A stretch of 64,000 nt of DNA from Ferdinandcohnia sp036965045. GTDB taxonomy: Bacteria; Bacillota; Bacilli; Bacillales; Bacillaceae_L. Position numbers and translations under genes: made by a program. Position 1 is the stretch's first letter. Each line of letters opens with the position of its first letter. Of this stretch, positions 25,831 through 33,358 are shown one piece after another. Location: the NCBI RefSeq assembly GCF_036965045.1, contig NZ_JBALOV010000005.1, forward strand, positions 119,704-183,703, in the 5' to 3' direction. Below the pieces are notes generated by a model that saw only the letters and a list, made by a program, of their open reading frames with translations, made no database searches and had not been told where the DNA came from.

Positions 25831-27273
25831 CTAATCTAAATCCCATTTCTTCACATTAAATTGGAGATTGCCCTCTGCTACAAAAGAAACGGACTCATTT
25901 TTCGTATCTGGGTAATATCGTGCTGTAAAAACTTCTTCGCCATCATTCACAAAAATTTCAATTGAAGAAGTATCCAAAAAGACGTGTAACTTGTGAATCC
26001 TATCAATCTCACAGTACCTTGATTCTAATTTCCCATCTTTAAAGTTTTTCCTGTGGAGACTCATTTTCTTCTCTTTCGCGGAATAATAAAAGCGTGCAGC
26101 TCCTCTAAATGTGATTTCAAAGGAATCCATATCACCTAAAATTCCATCAATGAGCATTTCCATCGTTGTTCCTTCTACCTTATCAAGCGTCACAATGTCT
26201 GTATGAACTTGAACATTTTCATACGAAACTTCGTTTTTTCGCAATTGCTTTAGTTCTTCTACAGGTTGTTGGATTACTTTTTCACCTTGAAGTGACAGAA
26301 CACGTGGCAAGGTCATTGCATGGATCCAGCCATTTTCAATCGTTGGCTGATATTTTTCATTGTCGTCAGTAATTCCCATCCATGCGAAAAGAAGCCTTCT
26401 TCCTTTTTCATCAATGGTGGTTTGTGGAGCATAAAAATCAAAGCCCCGATCTAATTCAGTAAAATCACCATGATGATAGACTGACGTTTCATAATCCAGC
26501 CTACCTACAAAATAACCTGCTTGGAATAAATTTTGATATAAATCTCCCTCTGGCTCAAGCCCTTGTGGAGAAACTAGCAAAACATCTTTGCCTTCAAGCT
26601 CGAATAAATCCGGACATTCCCACATATAGCCAAATGGCCCTAATCCGTTCAATTCAGAGCCCGTAATGGAACCGTGAAAATTCCAATCTTTTAGGTTCTG
26701 AGAAGAGTAAAGAACGACCTTCCCTTGTTCGTTAAGATCTTGTGCGCCTAGCACCATATACCAAGTGTTATCTTTTTTCCAAACCTTTGGGTCACGAAAA
26801 TGAGCAGTGAAGCCCTCTGGAAGATAGATGACCGGTCCCTTTTTCTCAAAAGTTAACCCATCATCATTTGAGACCGCCATACACTGATATGTCTCACGTT
26901 CACCCTTTTCATTCTTCACGTTTCCTGTATAAAATAACACCATTTTTCCGTCTTGCTCAACTGCGCTTCCGGAATAACAGCCATTTTTCTCAAACCATTC
27001 ACTTGGAGTAAGAGCAATCGGCTGGTGTTCCCAATTCACAAGATTATTTGAGGTATAATGTCCCCAAAACTTTGAACCGTGTGTTGTTTCAAACGGATTC
27101 CATTGGTAAAAGAGGTGGTACACACCCTTATACTGAATAAACCCATTGGGATCATTTAACAAACCAACGGGGGGCATTAAGTGAAATCGCAGTCGGTACG
27201 GGTCGTTTTCGACCTTCTCCCTCTGTCTCGCCACTTCCTGATTTGCTTTTTCTATTAATTCGTGCTGATTCAT
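25831..27273 (-). CDS. scrB: sucrose-6-phosphate hydrolase (GH32)
   Basis: This enzyme cleaves sucrose-6-phosphate to glucose-6-phosphate and fructose. The GH32 nucleophile motif LLNDPNGF lies near residue 36, FRDPKVW carries the transition-state Asp, and WECPDLFEL holds the acid/base Glu. The start at 27273 follows AAGGAG and gives 480 aa, the usual length; a longer frame extends back into the intercistronic hairpin. It lies after the PTS transporter gene that makes its substrate. Confidence 0.94.
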   Translation of the reverse strand: MNQHELIEKANQEVARQREKVENDPYRLRFHLMPPVGLLNDPNGFIQYKGVYHLFYQWNPFETTHGSKFWGHYTSNNLVNWEHQPIALTPSEWFEKNGCYSGSAVEQDGKMVLFYTGNVKNEKGERETYQCMAVSNDDGLTFEKKGPVIYLPEGFTAHFRDPKVWKKDNTWYMVLGAQDLNEQGKVVLYSSQNLKDWNFHGSITGSELNGLGPFGYMWECPDLFELEGKDVLLVSPQGLEPEGDLYQNLFQAGYFVGRLDYETSVYHHGDFTELDRGFDFYAPQTTIDEKGRRLLFAWMGITDDNEKYQPTIENGWIHAMTLPRVLSLQGEKVIQQPVEELKQLRKNEVSYENVQVHTDIVTLDKVEGTTMEMLIDGILGDMDSFEITFRGAARFYYSAKEKKMSLHRKNFKDGKLESRYCEIDRIHKLHVFLDTSSIEIFVNDGEEVFTARYYPDTKNESVSFVAEGNLQFNVKKWDLD

Positions 27274-27292
27274 GATGAACTCCTTACGTAAA

Positions 27293-27316
27293 GAAGGCAA
27301 GTAATTACTTGCCTTC
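27293..27316. other. perfect 24-bp palindrome between scrA and scrB
   Basis: GAAGGCAAGTAA and its exact complement form a 12-bp stem with no loop bases to spare. In the transcribed (minus) direction no U-run follows, so it is more likely an mRNA-stabilising or processing hairpin than a terminator. The T-run lies on the other side. Confidence 0.6.
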
Positions 27317-27386
27317 CGTTTTTTCTCGTTCAAGAAACCCTCGGCTCGAGGCAACAAGCCAGTTTGCCGGGCGCCGTACACATTTC

Positions 27387-28781
27387 TTATTTTTCTTGCA
27401 TTTTATCTGAGTATCCGAACATCCAAGTTAAAGCAAAGGCAACACCAATTGCTACTACGTTTACGAGGATATAGAGTAAAATTTGTCCGTTTAAATAAAG
27501 CAGTGTTCCTGGGATTACTGTGATAGCCATTCCCGTTCCTTTAAGACCAAGAAGTGAAGCTAGGAATCCACCGACACCACCACCGATAAGTCCCATGATA
27601 AATGGTTTCACATAACGGAGGTTAACCCCGAAAATAGCAGGCTCTGTGATACCTAAAAATGCGGATAATGTAGATGGTAATGCCAATGCTTTTAATTTAA
27701 CTGACTTTGTCTTTAAACCTACAGCTAAAGCTGCTCCACCTTGTGCTGCCACCGCACATGTCACAATGGCGTTATAAGGGTTGAAGCCGAAGTTTTCAAG
27801 TAATTTAACCTCTAATAGGTTAAATACATGGTGAACACCTGTGATCACGATAATTTGGTTAAGGAATCCAATAATTAATCCGGCTAATCCAAATGGCCAT
27901 TCAAGTACTGCCACAGTCGCATCTAATATCACATTTTCAACGGTATGGAACACTGGTCCGATTGCAAAAAGAGCTAAGGCAATCATGATGAGCAATGTTA
28001 AAAATGGAGTAACAATTAAATCTAATGCTTCTGGAACACGTTTGCGAATCCATTTTTCTAGCTTTGCACCCACAATACCCGTAATAAATGCTGGAATAAC
28101 GGAACCCTGATAACCGACTACTGGTATGAACCCAAAGAATTTGATCGGTTCAACGTCACCGCCTGCAACTCCCCACGCGTTTGGCAAGGAAGGGCTAACA
28201 AGCATTAATCCAAGTATAAGTCCGATTGTTGGATTCCCGCCAAATACACGGAATGTGGACCATGCGACAAGAGCAGGTAAGAAAATAAAAGCGGTATCTG
28301 TTAAGATTTCTGTAAATAGAAGAAAGTTTTGCGAAATATCCGCAGGCGTTAAGCCGAACCATGCAAGGATTTCCTCCTGCATTACTAATCCACGAAGGCC
28401 CATGAATAGTCCTGTCGCAACTAATGCTGGAATAATTGGGACGAACACGTCGCCAAATGAACGAATCGCACGTTGAAAAGCATTTCCGCTTTTAGCTGCT
28501 TCTTTTGATTGATCAGATTTTGTAGTCGTTTCAACACCAAGCTTTTCAACCTCTTCATAGATACGGTTTACCGTTCCTGTGCCAAGGATGACTTGGAATT
28601 GGCCCGAGTTAAAGAATGCACCTTTAACCTTATCTACATTTTCAACCTTTTCTTGGTCAATTTTTTCTTTGTCTTGAATCATAATTCGCAATCTGGTTGC
28701 ACAGTGGGCAGCCGAAAGAATATTTTCTTTACCACCAACTGCCTCAATAATTTCTTCAGCAATTCTACGATTTTCTGACAT
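27387..28781 (-). CDS. scrA: sucrose-specific PTS transporter EIIBC
   Basis: A 464-aa membrane protein that imports and phosphorylates sucrose. The N-terminal EIIB domain carries the phosphorylated Cys in SAAHCATRLR near residue 27, followed by the EIIC domain with about ten hydrophobic segments (FGDVFVPIIPALVATGLFMGL onward) and the GITEPAIFGVNL sugar-site motif. There is no EIIA domain, so it borrows a glucose-type EIIA, as SacP does. Three operator-like repeats lie upstream. Confidence 0.92.
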   Translation of the reverse strand: MSENRRIAEEIIEAVGGKENILSAAHCATRLRIMIQDKEKIDQEKVENVDKVKGAFFNSGQFQVILGTGTVNRIYEEVEKLGVETTTKSDQSKEAAKSGNAFQRAIRSFGDVFVPIIPALVATGLFMGLRGLVMQEEILAWFGLTPADISQNFLLFTEILTDTAFIFLPALVAWSTFRVFGGNPTIGLILGLMLVSPSLPNAWGVAGGDVEPIKFFGFIPVVGYQGSVIPAFITGIVGAKLEKWIRKRVPEALDLIVTPFLTLLIMIALALFAIGPVFHTVENVILDATVAVLEWPFGLAGLIIGFLNQIIVITGVHHVFNLLEVKLLENFGFNPYNAIVTCAVAAQGGAALAVGLKTKSVKLKALALPSTLSAFLGITEPAIFGVNLRYVKPFIMGLIGGGVGGFLASLLGLKGTGMAITVIPGTLLYLNGQILLYILVNVVAIGVAFALTWMFGYSDKMQEK

Positions 28782-28816
28782 TTACTTTCACCCCTATAAA
28801 ATTTAGTATCTCTATG

Positions 28817-28827
28817 GTATCGATTAC
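28817..28827. promoter_or_regulatory. ScrR-type operator 1
   Basis: GTATCGATTAC, one base from the GTAATCGATTAC palindrome and the copy nearest the scrA start. Its TCGA centre is 31 bases from that of operator 2. Confidence 0.6.
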
Positions 28828-28846
28828 ACATGTATGATAAAAATAG

Positions 28847-28858
28847 GTAATCGATTAC
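28847..28858. promoter_or_regulatory. ScrR-type operator 2
   Basis: GTAATCGATTAC is a perfect 12-bp palindrome with the central CG typical of LacI-family operators. It also fits most of the CcpA cre pattern. Confidence 0.7.
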
Positions 28859-28878
28859 ATATTTCTGAAAAAATATAT

Positions 28879-28890
28879 GGAATCGATTAC
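28879..28890. promoter_or_regulatory. ScrR-type operator 3
   Basis: GGAATCGATTAC, one mismatch from the palindrome and 32 bases from operator 2. It lies 20 bases downstream of the scrR stop, in the scrR-scrA gap. Confidence 0.6.
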
Positions 28891-28909
28891 ACACCGTTTA
28901 CGAAACTGA

Positions 28910-29896
28910 TTATATACTATCTCGGATGATTAGTCTATAATCGATTTGTTTTTTTTCTAAGGAAACTCCTTCCTGTAGGATTCCTAACAACGTCTTAGCC
29001 GCCTCTGCACCCGTATGCTCACTAAGAAAGTCAACGGTTGTTAATGTTGGAACAACATACTTTGATAAATCGGATGCACCCATTCCCGTTAACGCAACAT
29101 CATTCGGAATCGCCAATCCTTGTTCTTTTAGATATTCCATTGCTCCAATCGCCAACCGATCTGTGACAGCAACAATTGCAGTTGGCTTTTCAGGCGAAGC
29201 TGCAAAAATCGTCTTTGCTGTCGAATAGCCAGATTCAATTGTAAATTCAGCACTCCCAATCCAGTCTTTCACGACAGGTAGTTGATTTTCCTCCAATGCA
29301 GCTAAATAACCAGCTTTCCGCTTATATCCAACCTCATAATCCGTCTCATCCACACCGATAAACGCAATATTGCTATGACCTTTTTTAATTAAAAGATTGG
29401 TGATATCCTTTGCAGCTTGGAAGTTATTGTTGATGACAGAAGCAACCCCCTCCATTTCTTGACCAGTCGCCACAAACGGAATGCTTAGTTTTTTGATTTC
29501 ACGTAACAGGTCCTCTCCGCGATTGGTCGCAAGCAGAATAATCCCATCAACTTGTTTACTTTTTAAAAGCTTTACATATTCGATTTCTTTTTTCGGATCC
29601 AAATTTGTATTTGTAAGCAAGATTTGATAGCTGTGCTTTGCTAGTTCTTCACTAATTCCATTGACAATCCTACTTGCTGTTTCTGTGCTTAGCTTTGGTA
29701 AAATGACACCAATGACATTGGATTGCTTAGTCCGCAATGCTTTAGCGTGCTCACTTGGAATATAACCTGTTTCTTCTATAATTTTCATAACGCGTTTGCG
29801 AACATCGTCACTTACATATCCCGAGTCGTTCAACACTCGCGAAACAGTTGCACTTGACACATTTGCCAGTCTCGCAATTTCCTTCATCGTCACCAT
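28910..29896 (-). CDS. scrR: LacI-family sucrose operon repressor
   Basis: A 328-aa regulator with an N-terminal LacI helix-turn-helix (MKEIARLANVSSATVSRVLNDSGYVS) and a periplasmic-binding-like effector domain. The start at 29896 (MVTMKEIA) follows GGAGG; an upstream in-frame ATG would place the ribosome site inside the gene. It lies directly upstream of scrA with three matching palindromes between them, so it probably represses scrAB and responds to a sucrose-derived sugar. Confidence 0.9.
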   Translation of the reverse strand: MVTMKEIARLANVSSATVSRVLNDSGYVSDDVRKRVMKIIEETGYIPSEHAKALRTKQSNVIGVILPKLSTETASRIVNGISEELAKHSYQILLTNTNLDPKKEIEYVKLLKSKQVDGIILLATNRGEDLLREIKKLSIPFVATGQEMEGVASVINNNFQAAKDITNLLIKKGHSNIAFIGVDETDYEVGYKRKAGYLAALEENQLPVVKDWIGSAEFTIESGYSTAKTIFAASPEKPTAIVAVTDRLAIGAMEYLKEQGLAIPNDVALTGMGASDLSKYVVPTLTTVDFLSEHTGAEAAKTLLGILQEGVSLEKKQIDYRLIIRDSI

Positions 29897-30053
29897 GACA
29901 TTTCCTCCAGTACAGTTCATTCCTCTTTATTTTACACAATTTTTTCAGAGACTAAAGTTTTTTGAAAAATACTTGTTCTACAGGATGTTAGATTCCATTA
30001 TAATAGGTTCGAATATAGAAGAGTGTATGAATCGGAAAAAGGGTGTGACGGAT

Positions 30054-30884
30054 ATGATTACTAAACTCGAACCAGTTCATTTTAATAAGATAAAGCCACT
30101 TCTTGCAGGGTTAGAAAGCCATCCGGTTATTAACGGAGTGATTGATGGAAACAATCTGGGAGAGGTTTATGCAGACAGTCGAAGCAACCCTGAAACCGCG
30201 TTTATTTGGGCGAAGAATGAGATGTTCTATCTTTGTGGGAAGGTTGATCATCATGAATTTAACTTAGGGCTTGAGGAATTTATTTCATCCGTGATTCGGG
30301 TGGAGGCACTCCCTGAGGAAGATACATTAAATCTTGAAATTTATCCAAATCACGAATGGAATGGATCAATCGAATCCATTTTCACTCGTGTCACACTCCA
30401 TAAAGGGGAACGTGTACCGTTTGTTTTCCATAAAGAATGGTTTAATCCAGACGATATGAAGAAAATCCCTGAAGGTTATGAGGTAAGGCTCATTGACAAG
30501 GAGCTAATAGAATGGGATGAAAGTCAAATCGTTAAAAATGAAATCATCAAATTTTGGGATCTACATTCATTTTTTCAAAATGGTTTTGGATATGCAGTTG
30601 TTCATGGCCCGGCAGTTGTCGGAACGTGCCTGTCTGTTTTTGTATCGAAAAATGAATACGAGATTGGAATTAATAAATATGATTCAAGCCATCGCGGAAA
30701 AGGGCTTGCTACTGCAATGGCAAGGGCCTTTATCAAAGATTGTCTCAGTCGAGGTGGAAACCCGCACTGGACAACAGAGTCATTCCGAAAAGACTCCATT
30801 GTAATAGCGAAGAAAGTCGGTTTCGAACAACTCGAAAATTACAATGTTTACTACTTACCATTTAAGGAATTTGTCATCAAATAG
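30054..30884 (+). CDS. GNAT-family acetyltransferase
   Basis: About 276 aa from the ATG at 30054, which has AAAAAGGG upstream; an ATG at 30027 with GAAGAG is an alternative. The N-terminal half has no clear motif. The C-terminal half has the GNAT acetyl-CoA loop in SSHRGKGLATAMARAF followed by W-T-T-E-S and a NVYYLPF end. The substrate is unknown. It is convergent with the tryptophan dioxygenase gene and shares a terminator hairpin with it. Confidence 0.75.
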   Translation: MITKLEPVHFNKIKPLLAGLESHPVINGVIDGNNLGEVYADSRSNPETAFIWAKNEMFYLCGKVDHHEFNLGLEEFISSVIRVEALPEEDTLNLEIYPNHEWNGSIESIFTRVTLHKGERVPFVFHKEWFNPDDMKKIPEGYEVRLIDKELIEWDESQIVKNEIIKFWDLHSFFQNGFGYAVVHGPAVVGTCLSVFVSKNEYEIGINKYDSSHRGKGLATAMARAFIKDCLSRGGNPHWTTESFRKDSIVIAKKVGFEQLENYNVYYLPFKEFVIK

Positions 30885-30912
30885 GAGTTTACCCTTTGGT
30901 GAACTCCTTTAT
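30883..30912. terminator. shared convergent terminator between GNAT and kynA
   Basis: AGGAGTTTACC-CTTT-GGTGAACTCCT is an 11-bp stem with one wobble. It overlaps the stop codons of both convergent genes. T-rich sequence follows on the plus side. Confidence 0.7.
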
Positions 30913-31730
30913 AATTTCGTCCGTATACTCCAAAGCTCCGGGAAAAAGCGGTGGTTCATGACCTGCTTCAAATACTCGACACCTGCCGAGCCACCAGTCC
31001 CCCTTTTGTACCCGATAATTCTTTCGACAGTAATCATATGATTATAGCGCCATTTCTGTTGGTGGGATTCGATATCAACAAGTTTCTCCGCAAGCTCGTA
31101 AAAATCCCAATGCTTTTCAATATTTTGATAGACTTCTAGCCAAGCCTGTTCGACACTATCGTTGGCTTTATAATCCTTCGTCCAATCCCGCTCAAGGCAT
31201 GATTTATCGATGTTAAATCCTCTTTTGGAAAGGGCTTGAATTGCCGCATCATAAATGCTTTTCTCTTTTAGCGCGGTCTCCACCTGTTTATACACTTCCG
31301 GTTGATGCTTATAAACCCCTAGGACATTCGGTTTTTTATGTCCCAATGAAAACTCAATTAACCGATTTTGATAGGATTGGAAGCCCGAGGATTTTCCGAG
31401 TTCACCTCTAAATTCCATATATTCAGAGGGTGTCAAGGTGGACAAAACATCCCAGGATTGGATCAATTGCTGCTGAATTCGCGAGACCCTTGATAGCATT
31501 TTAAAGGCTGGTTCGAGATTATTTTTTAAAATAGATGCTTTTGCCGCATTGACCTCGTGTAAAATAAGCTTCATCCAAAGCTCACTTGTTTGGTGGATGA
31601 TGATAAACAGCATCTCGTCATGATGCTCGGAAAGCCGATGCTGGCTAGATAGTAAAGAATCTAATTGAAGATAATCACCATATGTCATATCCTTTGATAA
31701 ATCATCGTAAATGCCGTCGTTTTTGCTCAT
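30909..31730 (-). CDS. kynA: tryptophan 2,3-dioxygenase
   Basis: A heme enzyme that opens the indole ring of L-Trp to N-formylkynurenine. The signature FIIIHQTSELWMKLILHE is at residues 42-59. Substrate-loop sequence and a C-terminal helical bundle (KRGTGGSAGVEYL near the end) follow. At 273 aa it is a normal bacterial length. No kynB or kynU is adjacent; it stands alone. Confidence 0.94.
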   Translation of the reverse strand: MSKNDGIYDDLSKDMTYGDYLQLDSLLSSQHRLSEHHDEMLFIIIHQTSELWMKLILHEVNAAKASILKNNLEPAFKMLSRVSRIQQQLIQSWDVLSTLTPSEYMEFRGELGKSSGFQSYQNRLIEFSLGHKKPNVLGVYKHQPEVYKQVETALKEKSIYDAAIQALSKRGFNIDKSCLERDWTKDYKANDSVEQAWLEVYQNIEKHWDFYELAEKLVDIESHQQKWRYNHMITVERIIGYKRGTGGSAGVEYLKQVMNHRFFPELWSIRTKL

Positions 31731-31840
31731 ACACGTCTCCTTTCGATATTGAAAGATGGTGTTTATGGATCTACCCCTTATTTTCTATGGATATGCAAAA
31801 ACTCCTTTATCTTTCTTGATTTTTCAGACCGGTGTGTGGA

Positions 31841-31900
31841 TTTCTATCGGCTTTATTTCCATTCTATCGACTTTAATCCAGTTCTATCGGTTTTAGCCAC
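31841..31900. repeat. three direct 20-bp repeats
   Basis: Three copies of a degenerate unit (K/N)TTCTATCGRYTTTANYCCA start at 31841, 31861 and 31881, exactly 20 bases apart. They fill the gap between kynA and the exporter gene's terminator. No function is evident. Confidence 0.7.
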
Positions 31901-31916
31901 AAACAGTACCGAACCC

Positions 31917-31955
31917 AAAATAAAAAGTCTCCTGGAACCGAACATCCAGGAAACT
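31917..31955 (-). terminator. terminator of the ThrE-type exporter genes
   Basis: The minus strand reads AGTTTCCTGG-N10-CCAGGAGACT, a 10-bp stem with one wobble, followed by TTTTTATTTT. Confidence 0.85.
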
Positions 31956-31960
31956 ACATC

Positions 31961-32407
31961 TTAAACTCTCTTTTTCCTTCTAATAATCAACTGATTTAAT
32001 ACCTCTGATATCACGAGCCCAAACGCAATGGATCCAGATATCATGAACGCCCTTGCTGCGAGTGATAATGCTGTGGAATAATCATTTTCAACAAAATTTC
32101 GCATTGAATTATACGCAATTCCACCAGGCACCAATGGGATGATTCCGACGATGCTGTAAATAATTACTGGGTTTTTATATACTTTAGCAAAAATATGGCT
32201 GATAATCGCAACCAAGACAGAGGCAGCAAGCGTCGCATAAACAGCATCAATACCTCTCAAAAATAAAAAGATATATAACATCCAACCAATCATCCCAACT
32301 AGTCCACATTTTATAAGCGACTTTTTTGGAACGTTAAAGATGATGCCAAATGTACTAGAAGCAATTAAGCTTGTAATTAAATGGGAAAGCATTTGAAACT
32401 CCTCCAT
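31961..32407 (-). CDS. threonine/serine exporter, C-terminal subunit (YjjB type)
   Basis: A 148-aa protein with four or five hydrophobic helices (STFGIIFNVPKKSLIKCGLVGMIGW; GIIPLVPGGIAYNSM). It matches the C-terminal half of ThrE-family exporters, which in many bacteria is a separate small protein. It lies two bases downstream of its partner, and the two probably form one transporter. The substrate is inferred from the family. Confidence 0.82.
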   Translation of the reverse strand: MEEFQMLSHLITSLIASSTFGIIFNVPKKSLIKCGLVGMIGWMLYIFLFLRGIDAVYATLAASVLVAIISHIFAKVYKNPVIIYSIVGIIPLVPGGIAYNSMRNFVENDYSTALSLAARAFMISGSIAFGLVISEVLNQLIIRRKKRV

Positions 32408-32409
32408 AC

Positions 32410-33153
32410 TTAAAATATCGCTAACACGACAGCTATTCCTGTACCAATTGCTAAAGCTGTTAAAAATGCTTCTGCACCTTTCGAGATCCCTGAAACAAGG
32501 TGGCCTGCAATTAAGTCCCTGATTGCATTTGTGATTAACAAACCGGGTACAAGTGGCATGACAGAGCCTATGATGATTTTATCAAGCTCTGCTCCCAACC
32601 CAGCTATGATAAAGAGGTAGGCAACGATTCCTATCACAAACGAAGCCAAAATTTCCGAGAAAAATTTAATTCGAATTAACTTGTGAATGAAGATAAAAAA
32701 AGCAAAACCTACTCCTCCCGCTACACAGGCTGGTAAAAAATCTGTCCATGTCCCAAGGAACATGATTGTAAAACAGCCACTCGCGATGGCTGCCGAAAAA
32801 ATCTGAATCCAAATCGGATAGGAAAGGTCCCTTTTCGACAGTTCTTCTAGCTCCTGCTTTGCTTCTTGAAGTGTTAAATCTCCACTACTAATTTTGCGTG
32901 AAATACTATTGACGAGGGTCACTTTTTCTAAATCAGTGGACCGTTCATTAATACGTACTAAAGTAGTAGGTTCTGCCTCGCTTGCTGAAAACATAATCGC
33001 AGTGGGTGTAACATAGCTATGGGACGATACTATCCCAAATGCTGCTGCCATCCGGTTCATCGTATCCTCTACCCGATACGTCTCGGCTCCACTTTCAAGC
33101 ATAATTTTTCCCGCCAAAAGGCAGATCTCAATAATTTCAGTCTTTTTTTCCAT
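32410..33153 (-). CDS. threonine/serine exporter, N-terminal subunit (YjjP type, DUF1212)
   Basis: A 247-aa protein with a cytoplasmic N-terminal segment (ICLLAGKIMLESGAETYRVEDTM, the family hallmark) followed by five hydrophobic helices ending VPGLLITNAIRDLIAGHLVSG. It is the companion of the 148-aa protein that follows it. The family exports small amino acids or succinate; the real substrate here is unknown. Confidence 0.84.
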   Translation of the reverse strand: MEKKTEIIEICLLAGKIMLESGAETYRVEDTMNRMAAAFGIVSSHSYVTPTAIMFSASEAEPTTLVRINERSTDLEKVTLVNSISRKISSGDLTLQEAKQELEELSKRDLSYPIWIQIFSAAIASGCFTIMFLGTWTDFLPACVAGGVGFAFFIFIHKLIRIKFFSEILASFVIGIVAYLFIIAGLGAELDKIIIGSVMPLVPGLLITNAIRDLIAGHLVSGISKGAEAFLTALAIGTGIAVVLAIF

Positions 33154-33358
33154 AAAACACCGCTCCGATGGTTAAAAATTGCATGTACAGTAAAGCTTAT
33201 ATGAAAGACAGTATTATAATCAACTTAAACTTTGGTAAACATGAGAATAATGGTAATTATTCTGGATTTATGATATATTCATCCATTATAGAGGATATTC
33301 AAAGAGACATGAAATCAACGTGATTTTGAACATCCAGTACAGGATAACGAAAGAGGTT

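Noticed and set aside
25465..25846. Two overlapping minus-strand ORFs as separate small genes
   Set aside because: Read together with two frame changes they reconstruct the N-terminal part of one fructokinase, so a single pseudogene is the better call.
33154..33358. T-box leader upstream of glnS
   Set aside because: No T-box sequence, specifier stem or terminator/antiterminator pair is visible in the short upstream region.
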